From Mixophyes australis (taxonomy: Eukaryota > Chordata > Amphibia > Anura > Limnodynastidae), in assembly GCA_036250195.1 (NCBI GenBank), contig JAVHZZ010000060.1, positions 62,001 through 126,000 of the forward strand: a DNA stretch of 64,000 nt, written 5' to 3'. The number at the start of each line of letters is the position of its first letter. Position 1 is the first letter of the stretch. Below, in pieces: positions 44,662 to 54,349 of this stretch. The position numbers were made by a program, and so were the translations under genes. The notes under the pieces are model-generated. The model did not search any database and was not told where the DNA came from. It was given only the letters and a program-made list of their open reading frames with translations.

Positions 44662-47600
44662 GTTTGAAGAAACATTTTAAGAATTCTAGGAGCGTGAAGG
44701 TCCTGCTTGTCCACCCATGATCTCTCCTCTGGGCCAAATCCTTTCCAATGGACAAGAAATTGCTGTTTGCCACGAAGAATGCGAGAGGCCAAGATCCGAT
44801 TGACTTCGAATTCAGTTCCAGAAGAGGTTTGTATTGGTGGGGGACGACAGGGAGGTCGATAGAATTTATTGAGTACCACTGGTCGTAGTAATGAGACATG
44901 AAAAGTATTATGACATCTCAGAGAAGGAGGAAGTTTCAATTTAAAGCATACAGGATTAATTACTTGCATGATGGTGTACGGGCCAATAAATCGAGGAGCC
45001 ATCTTCATAGAAGGAACTTTTAGTCTTAGGTCCCGGGTGGATAGCCATACTTGGTCTCCCACCTTTAAGAGAGGAGTGGCCCTCCGATGACGATCTGCAA
45101 AGATTTTGTGATGCTGAGTAGCCTTGAGTAAAGCCATCTTAGTCTTAGCCCAAATGAGAGAAAACTCCCGATAAAGAGTATCTACGGCTGGAACCGGTGA
45201 AGAGGACACTGGAAAAGGATCCGGAAACACAGGATGACTTCCATATACAATAAAGAATGGGGAGAATCCGGTAGACTCATGAATGTGTTGGTTATGGGAG
45301 AACTCCGCCCAAGGAAGTAATTGAGACCATTTATTCTGATTGTCAGAGGTAAAACAGCGAAGAAATGTCTCGAGGTCCTGATTGATTCGCTCCGTCTGTC
45401 CATTGGTTTGAGGATGATATCCCGAAGAGAATTTCAATTCTATGTTCAATTTCCTACAAAAGGTTCTCCAAAAACGGGATGTGAATTGGACTCCACGGTC
45501 CGAAATGATCTCCTTCGGGCAACCATGTAATCTGAATATCTCCTTGATAAAGATATCTGCCAGACGACTGGCCGTGGGCAGTCCAGTTAGAGGAATAAAA
45601 TGTGCCATCTTCGAAAATCGATCAATAACCACCCAGATAGTGGTAAACCCTGCACTGTGGGGTAGGTCTGTGATAAAATCCATGGCCACACTTTCCCAAG
45701 GAGCATCGGGGATAGGGAGTGGACGAAGAAGGCCTGCCGGGACTCTTCTACAAGTCTTGTGTTGAGCACAAGTAGTGCAGGAAGCAATAAATTTACAAAT
45801 ATCGGCACGTACAGTAGGCCACCAGAAGCGACGGCAAAGCAACGATGTTGTCTTCTTTATTCCAGCATGGCCGGCAATGCGGGATGAATGAGCCCACTGC
45901 AGGGTCTTGAGCCGGAGATGAGGTTCCACGAATGACCGGCCTGGAGGAGGAGAGGACGTTTTGGTCCTAGTGAGGGCTACAATATTAGAAGGATCAATAA
46001 TATGCTGAGGAACCAACGGTCTTAAACGATCGGAATCGTCAAATGAGCGAGATAATGCATCGGCACGTCCGTTCTTGGCTCCAGGGCAGAATGTGAGCTT
46101 CATGTTAAATCGAGCAAAGAAGGATGCCCAGCGGGCTTGCCGAGGATTAAGGCAACGAGCCTCTTGAATGAACACTAGGTTCCGATGGTCGGTAAACACA
46201 GTAACAGGAAATATAGCCCCCTCCAACAGATGTCGCCATTCCTCCAGAGCCGCCTTGATGGCCAGTAACTCCTTGTCCCCTATTCCATAATTACATTCAC
46301 TTGGAAGAAATCGTCTGGAGAAAAACCCACACGGGTTGTGTGAGCCAGCAGGAGACTCTTGAAAAAGCACCGCCCCAATGCCTACAGAGGATGCATCTAC
46401 CTCTAAGAAGAAAGGTCGTTCTTGATCTGGCTGGGACAGAACTGGAGCTGAAGAAAATGCTTTCTTTAACGTTATGAAGGCAGACATGGCTTCCGAGGAC
46501 CAAACCCTGGGGTTGGCAGTCTTCCTGGTTAAAGCTGTAATGGGAGCTATAATGGTGGAGAATCCCTGAATAAATTGGCGATAATAGTTTGCAAAGCCAA
46601 TGAACCTTTAAATCGCTTTAAGGCCTTGTGGCTGAGGCCAGTCCAGAATAGCTGACACCTTGGTGGGATCCATACAAAGACCTTGACCCGACACAATGAA
46701 ACCAAGAAAAGGTACCTGGCTAATCTCAAACACACATTTCTCCAGCTTGCAGTAGAGGTGATGTTTCCGGAGTCTACGTAAGACCTCCTTTACTTGTTCC
46801 CGATGAGTTTTCAGATCTTTAGAAAATATTAATATATTGTCTAAATACACTACCACAGAAGTGTATAACAGGTCATGAAAGATATCGTTAACAAAGGTTT
46901 GGAAGATGGCTGGGGCGTTGCAGAGGCCGAAGGGCATCACCAGGTACTCGAAATGTCCATCTCTGGTGTTAAAGGCCGTTTTCCATTCGTCCCTCTTCTT
47001 GATGCGAATCAAATTATAGGCCCCACGGAGATCTAATTTGGAAAAAATTTGAGATCCACTGAGTTTGTCAAAGAGGTCGGAGATGAGAAGTAGTGGATAT
47101 CGATTTTTGACAGTGATGCGGTTGAGAGGACGATAATCAATACAAGGCCGAAGAGACCCATCCTTCTTCTTAACAAAAAAAACCCCTGCACCCGCTGGGG
47201 AAGTGGATTTGCGGATAAATCCCCGTTTCAGGTTTTCCGAAATATATTGAGACATGGCTGACGTCTCTGGACGAGATAAAGGGTAGGTCCGCCCTTTGGG
47301 GATGGGTTGGTCAGGAGATAAAACAATAGCGCAATCCCAGGGACGATGAGGAGGCAAGATCTCCGCTTCCACCTTACTGAATACATCTTGGAATTCCATA
47401 TAGGCCTCAGGAAGATGGGTTAGCTTGGAATGAGCCATTACTTGACATTTTGAAGGCAAGACTCTAGACAGACATTCAAAGCGACATCCTGAACCCCACG
47501 ACATAACTTGAGCGTGGTCCCAATCCATCTGAGGAGAATGCTTTCTCAGCCACGGTAGCCCCAAGATGAGGGGATTAATGGACCTCGGCAACACCAAAAG

Positions 47601-47917
47601 TTGGATCATCTCGCTATGAAGTACTCCTACCATCAACCGAACAGGAGAAGTCACGGAGGAGATGGAGCCGTGGGTGACACGACTACCGTCGACTGCCGTC
47701 AGAGATAACGGTTGAGGCAATGGGTTTAAAGGTATTTGGAGCTGCGAAGCTAGATCCGCCGAAATGAAGTTCCCGGAGGAGCCGGAGTCCACAAAGGCCG
47801 TGGTGGAAAAGGTACCCTTGGGGGTGCTCAGGATGACAGCCATCTGAAATTCTGGGGAATTTTCTTTAGAATAGGGAGCAACTGTGGATTCTCCTAAAAC
47901 GGCCTCCCCGCCACCGT

Positions 47918-48862
47918 TTAGGAGGAAGAGTTTCCCGGTTTCTTGGGAAAAACTCTTAGCAGGTGTCCCGGATCTCCACAATACAGACACAGGCGTTGTT
48001 TGAAGCGTCTCTCCCTCTCTTCAAGGGATAATTTAGAGCGTCCTACTTGCATTGGTTCGTCCACTGGCAGGATGGGATTTTGGAACTGGGGTGCTAACCG
48101 TGGTATGAACCGTTTGCCAGGAGAGCGTTCCTGCGTGCGCTCTTGGTAGCGCAAATCCACCTTTATGCACATGGAGATGAGGGAATCTAACTCGGCCGGG
48201 AGTTCTCTGGAAATTAGCTCATCCTTAATCCGGTCAACCAGACCTTGCCAAAAGGTTGCCACCAGTGCTTCGTTATTCCATTTTAACTCGGAAGCCAGGG
48301 TCCGAAATTGAACTGCGTATTGCCCCACGGACAGGTCACCTTGGCGGAGGTTTAACAAGCTAGTAGCTGCAGAAGCAACTCTTCCGGGATCATCGAAGAC
48401 TTTTCTGAAAGCTTCAATGAAGGAGTTGGAGCTATTAAGAAGTGGACCCCCTTGTTCCCATAAAGGTGAGGCCCAGGCAAGGGCTTGACCACTGAGGAGG
48501 GAGATGAGAAAGGCTACTTTGGTGCGTTCTGAAGAAAAGGCCCCTGGGTTGCACTCAAATTGAATGGCACATTGGTTCAGAAAGCCCCTGCACTTCTTGG
48601 GATCACCGTCAAACTTTTCGGGTGTCGGGATGCGTAAACCGGAGGCCGCTGTAGAGACCGTAACCACACTGGATGCTGTGGATGCAGAAGAGGTTATGGC
48701 TGGTGTAGCGGGTGAAGCATTCTGAAATGTATCGAAGCGGGTAGCAATCCCTTGGACACATTGTAGGAGATGCGCTTGGGCTGCTTCTTGTTGCTCCACT
48801 CGTTGAGCCAAATGCAGGAGTAGGTCTCGAACAGACGGTTCACCAGACCCCTCCGTTGTCAT
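47918..48862 (-). CDS. Sushi-like chromovirus gag
   Basis: 315 codons from ATG at 48862 to TAA 47918-47920, uninterrupted. It opens MTTEGSGEPSVRDLLLHLAQ, then has a Ser/Ala/Thr-rich part, the conserved capsid region (TPEKFDGDPKKCRGFLNQC, VAFLISLLSGQALAWASPLW) and a single zinc knuckle. This is the gag from which vertebrate PEG10/RTL-type genes derive. The knuckle reads CLYCGDPGHLLRVF, so the last cysteine of C-x2-C-x4-H-x4-C is Phe (codon 47948-47950). It starts only 13 nt after the 5' LTR and overlaps pol by the frameshift site. Confidence 0.92.
   Translation of the reverse strand: MTTEGSGEPSVRDLLLHLAQRVEQQEAAQAHLLQCVQGIATRFDTFQNASPATPAITSSASTASSVVTVSTAASGLRIPTPEKFDGDPKKCRGFLNQCAIQFECNPGAFSSERTKVAFLISLLSGQALAWASPLWEQGGPLLNSSNSFIEAFRKVFDDPGRVASAATSLLNLRQGDLSVGQYAVQFRTLASELKWNNEALVATFWQGLVDRIKDELISRELPAELDSLISMCIKVDLRYQERTQERSPGKRFIPRLAPQFQNPILPVDEPMQVGRSKLSLEERERRFKQRLCLYCGDPGHLLRVFPKKPGNSSS
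47930..47936 (-). promoter_or_regulatory. Programmed -1 frameshift site
   Basis: Minus strand G GGA AAC in gag codon phase, 10 nt before the gag stop. Slipping back one base leads straight into the open pol frame (GKLFLLNGGGEAV). GGGAAAC is the same heptamer used by PEG10. Confidence 0.85.
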
Positions 48863-48875
48863 GGCCAGAGTATAC
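48863..48875 (-). promoter_or_regulatory. Primer-binding site of self-priming type
   Basis: Minus strand GTATACTCTGGCC between LTR and gag. It has no recognisable match to a tRNA 3' end. Its ATACTCTGGC pairs with GCCAGAGTAT inside the LTR (minus strand, 49282-49273), which lies about 30 nt after a TATTTAAA box and would therefore be the 5' end of the RNA. This is the Tf1/sushi self-priming layout. Confidence 0.7.
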
Positions 48876-49518
48876 TGTCACGACTGATAGTGGGTACCTG
48901 CTGTTGTTGGCGCAACTCAGAGGAAGGCGCGGAGTCTAACGTGCCCCTGGTATTCACCAGGAACCCCCGCAAGGAAGTATGGACTCCGCTGCAGGGACAC
49001 GCAGGTCGCGGTCCTTCCTAGAGTCCACAGCGAGATACAAGGAGGTGTCAGACAGGCCGGGTCAGCAACGTTCAGGTAGAAGAGGTACAAAGGGAAATCC
49101 AGAAGAATGGTGAGGCAAGCCGGGTCGGTAACTTTCAGGGAGAACAGTACAAAGGCAGAATCCAAATAGGGGTGGTCAAACGGTCCGGGTCAAAAGGTCA
49201 CAAGCAGCACGAGGATAGTCAGGAACGAATACAGCAACTGGTATACACAAACGCTGGAGGCAGGAAGACCTGATACTCTGGCACTGGTGAGAGGGCAGGA
49301 AGAGGTTTAAATACTGTGGTAACCCAATCAGAATCAGCGCTGCAGCGCTGTCATACCTGCCGCCGGGAATCCTTCATAGCGTCCCGTTGCCTAGCAACGG
49401 GGCGCGTCATCACACCCAGAGGTCGGACGGCAGAGGGATCCGGAAGTGATGCGTCTGGTTGCTATGCAACCAGACGCGCTGTCAGCAGACAGGCGGCCGT
49501 GCGGAACGGCGCCTGACA
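48876..49518 (-). mobile_element. Chromovirus 5' LTR
   Basis: 643 bp, the upstream LTR on the minus strand. A TATA-like TATTTAAA lies at 49306-49313 (minus) and the inferred start of the RNA is near 49282. Ends TG..CA. Confidence 0.95.
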
Positions 49519-49523
49519 TTCTC
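49519..49523. repeat. Chromovirus target-site duplication, right
   Basis: TTCTC, identical to 43990-43994. Confidence 0.9.
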
Positions 49524-49890
49524 CCTCTGCAGGTTCGGCTGGTTGTGTGACATCAGGTCAGAGGTCTGGGCGTGCTTCTTATGCGGAAGCCGCATCTACG
49601 GCCATGGTGGGCCCGTCATCACGTGTGGAAGGTGGTAGTCGTGGGTCAGTTGGTGAGCATGCCAGTAGGGTATCTGGTTCTAGCTCTGATTCCAGCTCTT
49701 CTACCTCTGGGAGTGAGGTTCCGGCCAGGTCTGGGAGGGCAGACACAAGATTGATGAAGCTCCTGGAGAGGAAGTTGTGTAGTACCTGCCATAGGGCAGG
49801 GTTGGAAGGTGTTGGTTCCAATGAAGGAAGCAGGATATTGAGGGGCGATGTGGTGCGCTGTTCCAATACAGCCGTCAGGGGGATATTAGG
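49524..49890 (+). pseudogene. Ngaro element 1, gag-like ORF (rest)
   Basis: Continues the frame cut by the chromovirus: SGQRSGRASYAEAAST, a Ser/Gly-rich stretch (SGSSSDSSSSTSGSE), then MKLLERKLCSTC. Low-complexity N-terminal gag of Ngaro/DIRS type. Ends at a stop before the reverse-transcriptase remnant. Confidence 0.6.
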
Positions 49891-50383
49891 TGCCGGGTGT
49901 GTGGTAAGATAGGCACAGGTTGTTTTGTGGATATGTTTGCCATCACTAATAAGGCTACAGATGATTTGGCAGCATCAAGGTCACGCTCTGGCGTGTTGAC
50001 GAGGCATATCGAGAAATTGTCATACCTGGTTATTGAAATTGACACTGTTGCAGGGTGTTGTAAGCTTCCAATGGAGGAAGTGGCTAAGTTGAGGGGTGTG
50101 ATTGATTCATTTCAGGGTGAGTGTAAGGTGCAGTAAAAACAGGTGCAGTCACTGCTTGGCCTGCTTAATTTTGCTTGTAGTGTGATACCCATGGGTAGGG
50201 TTTTTTGCCAGAAGTTAGAGAGGGCTATGGTTGGGATTACAAAAGCAATGCATTTTGTGAGGATATCCAAGGAAATTAGAGATTATATGGCTATGTGGTG
50301 CATGTTCTTGGAAAATTTTAAATGAGTTTGAAGCTGCTTTGTTTCGGCTTGAGTGTGTAAAGGCTTTTTTCATGGCTTTCAGA
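49891..50383 (+). pseudogene. Ngaro element 1, reverse transcriptase/RNase H remnant
   Basis: Frames read YLVIEIDTVAGCCKLPMEEV, AKLRGVIDSFQGECKVQ, stop, KQVQSLLGLLNFACSVIPMG, RVFCQKLERAMVGITKAMHF and VRISKEIRDYMAMW. This is the LGIEIDT..LP.DK / QSLLGLLNFACR block between reverse transcriptase and RNase H in DIRS-order elements. Most of the polymerase domain is missing upstream. Interrupted at 50384 by Ngaro element 2. Confidence 0.75.
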
Positions 50384-50602
50384 AATACAACAGAGGGATT
50401 GAATGAGACCGAGGTGATATAAACACTGAGGGGGCAGGCAGAGGGAAAAGTACAGGCATACCAGGAGTTAACTTATCTGGGTTGTGGTAGAAATCTGAGT
50501 TATCCAATCAGTGGAGCCGGAAGGGGAGGGGTTTGCTTTCCTGAGGAGGCTTATAACATATAGGAAAAGGATGTGACTTCCTCTTGCCGGATAGATTTGT
50601 TA
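50384..50602 (+). repeat. Ngaro element 2, A1 repeat
   Basis: 219 bp, AATACAACAGAGGG to GATAGATTTGTTA, almost identical to 52753-52971. Left member of the A pair of split direct repeats. Confidence 0.93.
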
Positions 50603-50889
50603 AGTGAGTATGGGCTCTCTGCTGTCCTGGTAAGTATTGCTACATAAACTGTTTTTTCACTGTGTTTTTTAACTGTGTTATACTGTTTTTGGTATTGCAT
50701 TTATTGCTGTGATCGTGTTTATTTAAGTTGTATTTTCAGTGTTCTTTTCTTTTCACATTTGTTCCCAATCCATTCTCCTCCTTGTTTTCTCCACCTTATC
50801 TTCTTCCCCTAGTTCTTGTCCCTTCCTCCCCTACCTTTCCCCTCTCTCTTTTTCTTGTTTATTTTTTGTTACCTTTTCCTTCCCCCATT

Positions 50890-51203
50890 ATGCTCCGGGC
50901 CAAGAGAGTTAGGGTTCCACCCCACCGCCTCGCTGAGGCTTGTTCCCCCCCCTCGGCCCTTAGTAAGCGGCGAGCCCAGATCCGGGCCTCGCCGACGGGT
51001 GTTTCCTCTTCCCCCCTCTCGGGTAGTGGGGTGGGTGTCCCCGGCGGTTCCGCTGCGGCCGCGGCGGCTAGTAAAAGTTTCTGCGCATGCGTGACGACGC
51101 GCACGCAGACGCGCGCGCATGCGCGTCAGTCCATCCCGATTCCGGCGGCCATGTTAGATGCGGGCGCTCCAGGAGGGCCCGTGGATGCCCCTGCAGCCCA
51201 GTA
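50890..51203 (+). pseudogene. Ngaro element 2, gag-like N-terminus
   Basis: MLRAKRVRVPPHRLAEACSP then Ser/Arg/Ala-rich sequence to DAPAAQ, stop at 51201-51203. CpG-rich DNA. The stop lies exactly at the internal deletion, where the recombinase part begins. Confidence 0.6.
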
Positions 51204-51485
51204 GAATTGACAAGGTTGTATAGGGATATGTCTCCTGCTCCCGGTGGTTATTGGCTTAGACATGGTAATGGTTTTCCCCTTACAAAGTTTCAATTTTCAG
51301 CGGTATTCAAAAATTGCGTGGTTAAGCTTTTTTTGAGTGCAGCGGACTATGGGACGCATTCCTTTAGGATAGGGGCAGCTACGGTAGCGGCAGAAGAAGG
51401 TGTGTCTGAGCAGAGCATTATGGCTTTGGGTAGATGGAAGTCTAAGTGTTTTAAGTGGTATGTCAGGCCAGCTGTGGCGCTCTAG
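51204..51485 (+). pseudogene. Ngaro element 2, tyrosine recombinase C-terminus
   Basis: LTRLYRDMSPAPGGYWLRHG, then FQFSAVFKNCVVKLFLS, ADYGTHSFRIGAATVAAEEG, MALGRWKSKCFKWYVRPAVA and L, stop. It keeps H-S-F-R, G-R-W and the terminal Tyr (WYVRP). The N-terminal catalytic Arg region is absent because of the internal deletion. Confidence 0.85.
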
Positions 51486-51768
51486 CCTTAGACAGGGCGA
51501 TGTAATAAGGCTGACCTAGGACGTTGCGTTGCTTACCTTGTTGAAAGGGAGCGCGGAGGGTTTTGCCATTTCTTTTCTCCGGGGGCCTGATTGGCGGTGG
51601 CACCCCGGGGTTTCCGGTTTTACCTCCGCATGGGTCACCCTGCGTTATGCGCGAATGTGGCAGTTTTTTGTTTTCAGTATTAATTATGTTTTACGTTTTG
51701 CCATTTAATTTACTACTAATACATTACTCCATGTTGCAGGTGTACGTCAGGATGGGAGGAGTATTTGA

Positions 51769-52401
51769 CTGGTAGGCCATTCATTTGTTTTTTGGGCCGG
51801 TAAGAGCGGCCCTGCTCATGATGTGAGCAAATTTTCCAGGGCGGAGTCAATAAGATGGATAGGTGTTAGGGGTATGCGTTTGGAATCTCTGTTGAAGATA
51901 CTAAAAGACACCGAGAGTAGGTTTGGGCGCCCTTTAGAACTTGTAATTCACCTTGGGGGGAATGACCTGGGTAAGTGGTCCAGTTTAGAGCTCATTGAAC
52001 ATATAAGATCTGATGTCGGGGCCATTAAGTTACATTGGCCAACAGTTCACCTTACATGGTCCGATATTATCCCTAGGCGCAATTGGAGAGGGGCGGATAA
52101 ACCAGCACGGATTGAGAAAGCTTGTGGGAAGGTAAATAGGGCGGTTCGGAAGACATTTCAGGAAGTAGGTGGTGGCTGCATTAGTTATCCGTCCATAAGG
52201 GCTGTGTTGACGCAGTACTATAGGCCCGATGGTGTACATTTGTCTGATTTGGGTATGGCATACTTTATAGAGCAGATATTTGTTTTTTTTTGTTTGGCTA
52301 TGAGAGGTCGGTTGGTGGCGGGCTGCGGTTCCTGGTGGGAAACCTTAGCTGTGGCAGTAAGCAGCCCAATCAGTGGCCATTTTGTTACATTGAAGGCGTA
52401 G
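51769..52401 (+). pseudogene. Ngaro element 2, SGNH/GDSL hydrolase-like ORF
   Basis: Open from 51769: LVGHSFVFWAGKSGPAHDVS (block I, GHS in place of GDS), LELVIHLGGNDLGKWSSLEL (block III, GGND), and DGVHLSDLGMAYF (block V, D-x-x-H), ending at TAG 52399-52401. This hydrolase is a known extra gene of vertebrate Ngaro elements. A TGA lies just before block I; the homologous position in element 1 (54118 region) is TGG. A pyrimidine-rich CCATGTTGCAG a little upstream (about 51728-51740) could be a splice acceptor, so the frame may belong to a spliced message. Confidence 0.8.
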
Positions 52402-52752
52402 TAGGCACTCTCCTCTTAAAGGGATTGGGCAATTAGCAGAATAGCCCTTCGGGGTTAAGGGGCTCCGCTTAGGCGGGCGGGCCTCAGCTAATATGCCAAA
52501 TGGGGGAGTTTGGCATTTTACGCCTAGTCGAGTCCAAACTAGTTTGGACGGAATTTACAACTAGTAGGTGTGGCCTGGATGCTGATTGGTCTGTTTATGT
52601 TGGCCACCAATTTTTCCCCAGCAGGTTTCGCCTATAATAAATTCCTGACCTTTCAAACGCCAATTCAAGTCTCTGTGTCGTTATTTTAGTTGTTAAGTTA
52701 ACTCTGGTAAAGGTTAAAGATGGTATAGAAGTTTGTCCACCATAAGCGGTTT
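52351..52752 (+). repeat. Ngaro element 2, B1 repeat
   Basis: 402 bp, GTGGCAGTAAGCAGCCC to CATAAGCGGTTT, almost identical to 53023-53424. It overlaps the end of the hydrolase frame. Confidence 0.93.
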
Positions 52753-52971
52753 AATACAACAGAGGGATTGAATGAGACCGAGGTGATATAAACGCTGAGG
52801 GGGCAGGCAGAGGAAAAAGTACAGGCATTCCAGGAGTTAACTTATCTGGGTTGTGGTAGAAATCTGAGTTATCCAATCAGTGGAGCCGGAAGGGGAGGGG
52901 TTTGCTTTCCTGAGGAGGCTTATAACATATAGGAAAAGGATGTGACTTCCTCTTGCCGGATAGATTTGTTA
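52753..52971 (+). repeat. Ngaro element 2, A2 repeat
   Basis: 219 bp, directly after B1 without spacer, second member of the A pair. Confidence 0.93.
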
Positions 52972-53022
52972 CCCACCCACCCATCCCATATTGTGGTATT
53001 GATATTGGACTTGTGTTTACAA

Positions 53023-53424
53023 GTGGCGGTAAGCAGCCCAATCAGCGGCCATTTTGTTACATTGAAGGCGTAGTAGGCACTCTCCTCTTAAAGGGATTGG
53101 GCAATTAGCAGAATAGCCCTTCGGGGTTAAGGGGCTCCGCTTAGGCGGGCGGGCCTCAGCTAATATGCCAAATGGGGGAGTTTGGCATTTTACGCTTAGT
53201 CGAGTCTAAATTAGTTTGGACGGAATTTACAACTAGTAGGTGTGGCCTGGATGCTGATTGGTCTGTTTATGTTGGCCACCAATTTTTCCCCAGCAGGTTT
53301 CGCCTATAATAAATTCCTGACCTTTCAAACGCCAATTCAAGTCTCTGTGTCGTTATTTTAGTTGTTAAGTTAACTCTGGTAAAGGTTAAAGATGGTATAG
53401 AAGGTTGTCCACCATAAGCGGTTT
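53023..53424 (+). repeat. Ngaro element 2, B2 repeat
   Basis: 402 bp, right end of the element. Separated from A2 by a 51-bp spacer that begins CCCACCCACCC. Confidence 0.93.
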
Positions 53425-53880
53425 ACAGGTGAGTTGTTAGCTTAGATCGGCAATCAGTTCAGGGTTACTTCACAGAAATGTTGTGGTTAAGAATGATAAC
53501 ATAGCTTGTAAGATCCATAGATCAAAGACTGATCCTTTGGGTAGGGGGCGGTGGATTACCTAGCATCGTAATCAGGATATTGCAGTTTGCCCGCTTGAGT
53601 TTACAAGATTGTATAGAGATATGTCCCCTGCTTCTGGTGGTAATTGGCTTAGGCACCATGATAGGTACCCCCTTACGAAGGTCTAGTTTTCCGCGGTCTT
53701 TAAGAATTGTATTGCTAAACTTGGATTGGATACAGCAGACTATGGGACTCATTCTTTTAGAATAGGAGCGGCTACAGTAGCGGCGGAGGAGGGTGTGTCG
53801 GAACAAAGTATCGTGGCTTCGGGTAGGTGAAGGTCTAAGTGTTTCAAACAGTATGTTAGGCCAGCTGTTGCGCTTTAGGC
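53425..53880 (+). pseudogene. Ngaro element 1, tyrosine recombinase remnant
   Basis: LYRDMSPASGGNWLRHHDRY, stop within the following block, then DTADYGTHSFRIGAATVAAE and KCFKQYVRPAVAL, stop. Two in-frame stops (after PLTKV and after ASGR). Homologous to 51204-51485 and more decayed, as expected for the older host element. Confidence 0.75.
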
Positions 53881-54059
53881 TTAATAATGCAATGTGGTAA
53901 GGCTGACCCATGACATGCGTTGGAGGGATTTGCCATTTCTTTTCCCCGGGGGCCTGATTGGCTTGTGGCACCCCGGGGTTTCCGGTTTTAGCTCCGCATG
54001 GGTCACCCTGCGTTGCACGCAAATATATAGTAGTGTCTTTCTCTAATACCATGTATTAT

Positions 54060-54310
54060 GTCTTGAAATTTGTTTTATGTGCATTTTACTCCATGTGGCA
54101 GGTTCACGGCAGGATGGGAAGCATTTTTGGCTGGTCGGCCATTCATTTGTTTTTTGGGCCGGTAAGAGTGGTCCTGCTCATGATTTGAGCAAATTTCCCC
54201 GGGCAGATTCAGTTAGATGGTTAGGTTTTAGGGGTTTACGTTGGGCGACGCTATTAAAGATTCTAAGGGATAGCGAGATAAAGTTTGGGTGCCCTTCAGT
54301 GCTTATAATC
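54060..54310 (+). pseudogene. Ngaro element 1, hydrolase N-terminus
   Basis: KHFWLVGHSFVFWAGKSGPA, then HDLSKFPRADSVRWLGFRGL and LLKILRDSEIKFGCPSVLII. It matches the first third of the hydrolase in element 2, without the TGA found there. Truncated at about 54310 by the AT-rich repeat. Confidence 0.75.
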
Positions 54311-54349
54311 AACACTCTAGTCACCCAACCACCATGGCATTACTAGTGT

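Larger units (their letters stand above)
44601..47936 (-). pseudogene. Sushi-like chromovirus pol
   Basis: Entered from gag by a -1 shift at GGGAAAC, this frame encodes about 1110 residues. In order: aspartic protease (FVDSGSSGNF near 47790), reverse transcriptase (IDYRPLN, MPFGLCNAP, then VVYLDNILIF at 46830-46850), RNase H (FLEVDASSVGIGAV), integrase with an HHCC zinc region, the DDE core (MDFITDLP, ISDRGVQFTS, HPQTNGQTER), a GPY segment (RFIGPYTI) and a chromodomain (LVHWKGFGPEERSWV). Two lesions stand out. A TAA at 46608-46610 interrupts the end of the reverse transcriptase, and the active-site box reads YLDN, with Asn at 46836-46838 where Asp is expected. The frame is otherwise open on both sides of the stop. 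The element cannot be autonomous as it stands. Confidence 0.93.
50384..53424 (+). mobile_element. Ngaro element 2, internally deleted, 3041 bp
   Basis: Complete split direct repeats in the order A1 - coding - B1 - A2 - 51 bp - B2, as known for Ngaro elements, which move by a tyrosine recombinase and make no target duplication. The coding part keeps the start of gag, the recombinase C-terminus and an SGNH hydrolase-like frame, but lacks the reverse transcriptase. It sits inside Ngaro element 1, whose recombinase part resumes after 53424. Confidence 0.85.

Noticed and set aside
45321..45765. Plus frames opposite the integrase region
   Set aside because: Antisense shadows of the chromovirus pol, which has full domain support.
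50728..51120. Overlapping plus and minus frames in GC-rich DNA of Ngaro 2
   Set aside because: GC-rich sequence with few stops. Only the frame beginning MLRAKRVRVPP has the position and composition of the element's gag.
53522..54052. 176-codon minus frame across Ngaro 1
   Set aside because: Antisense to the recombinase remnant, which is recognisable by motif on the plus strand. No domain on the minus strand.
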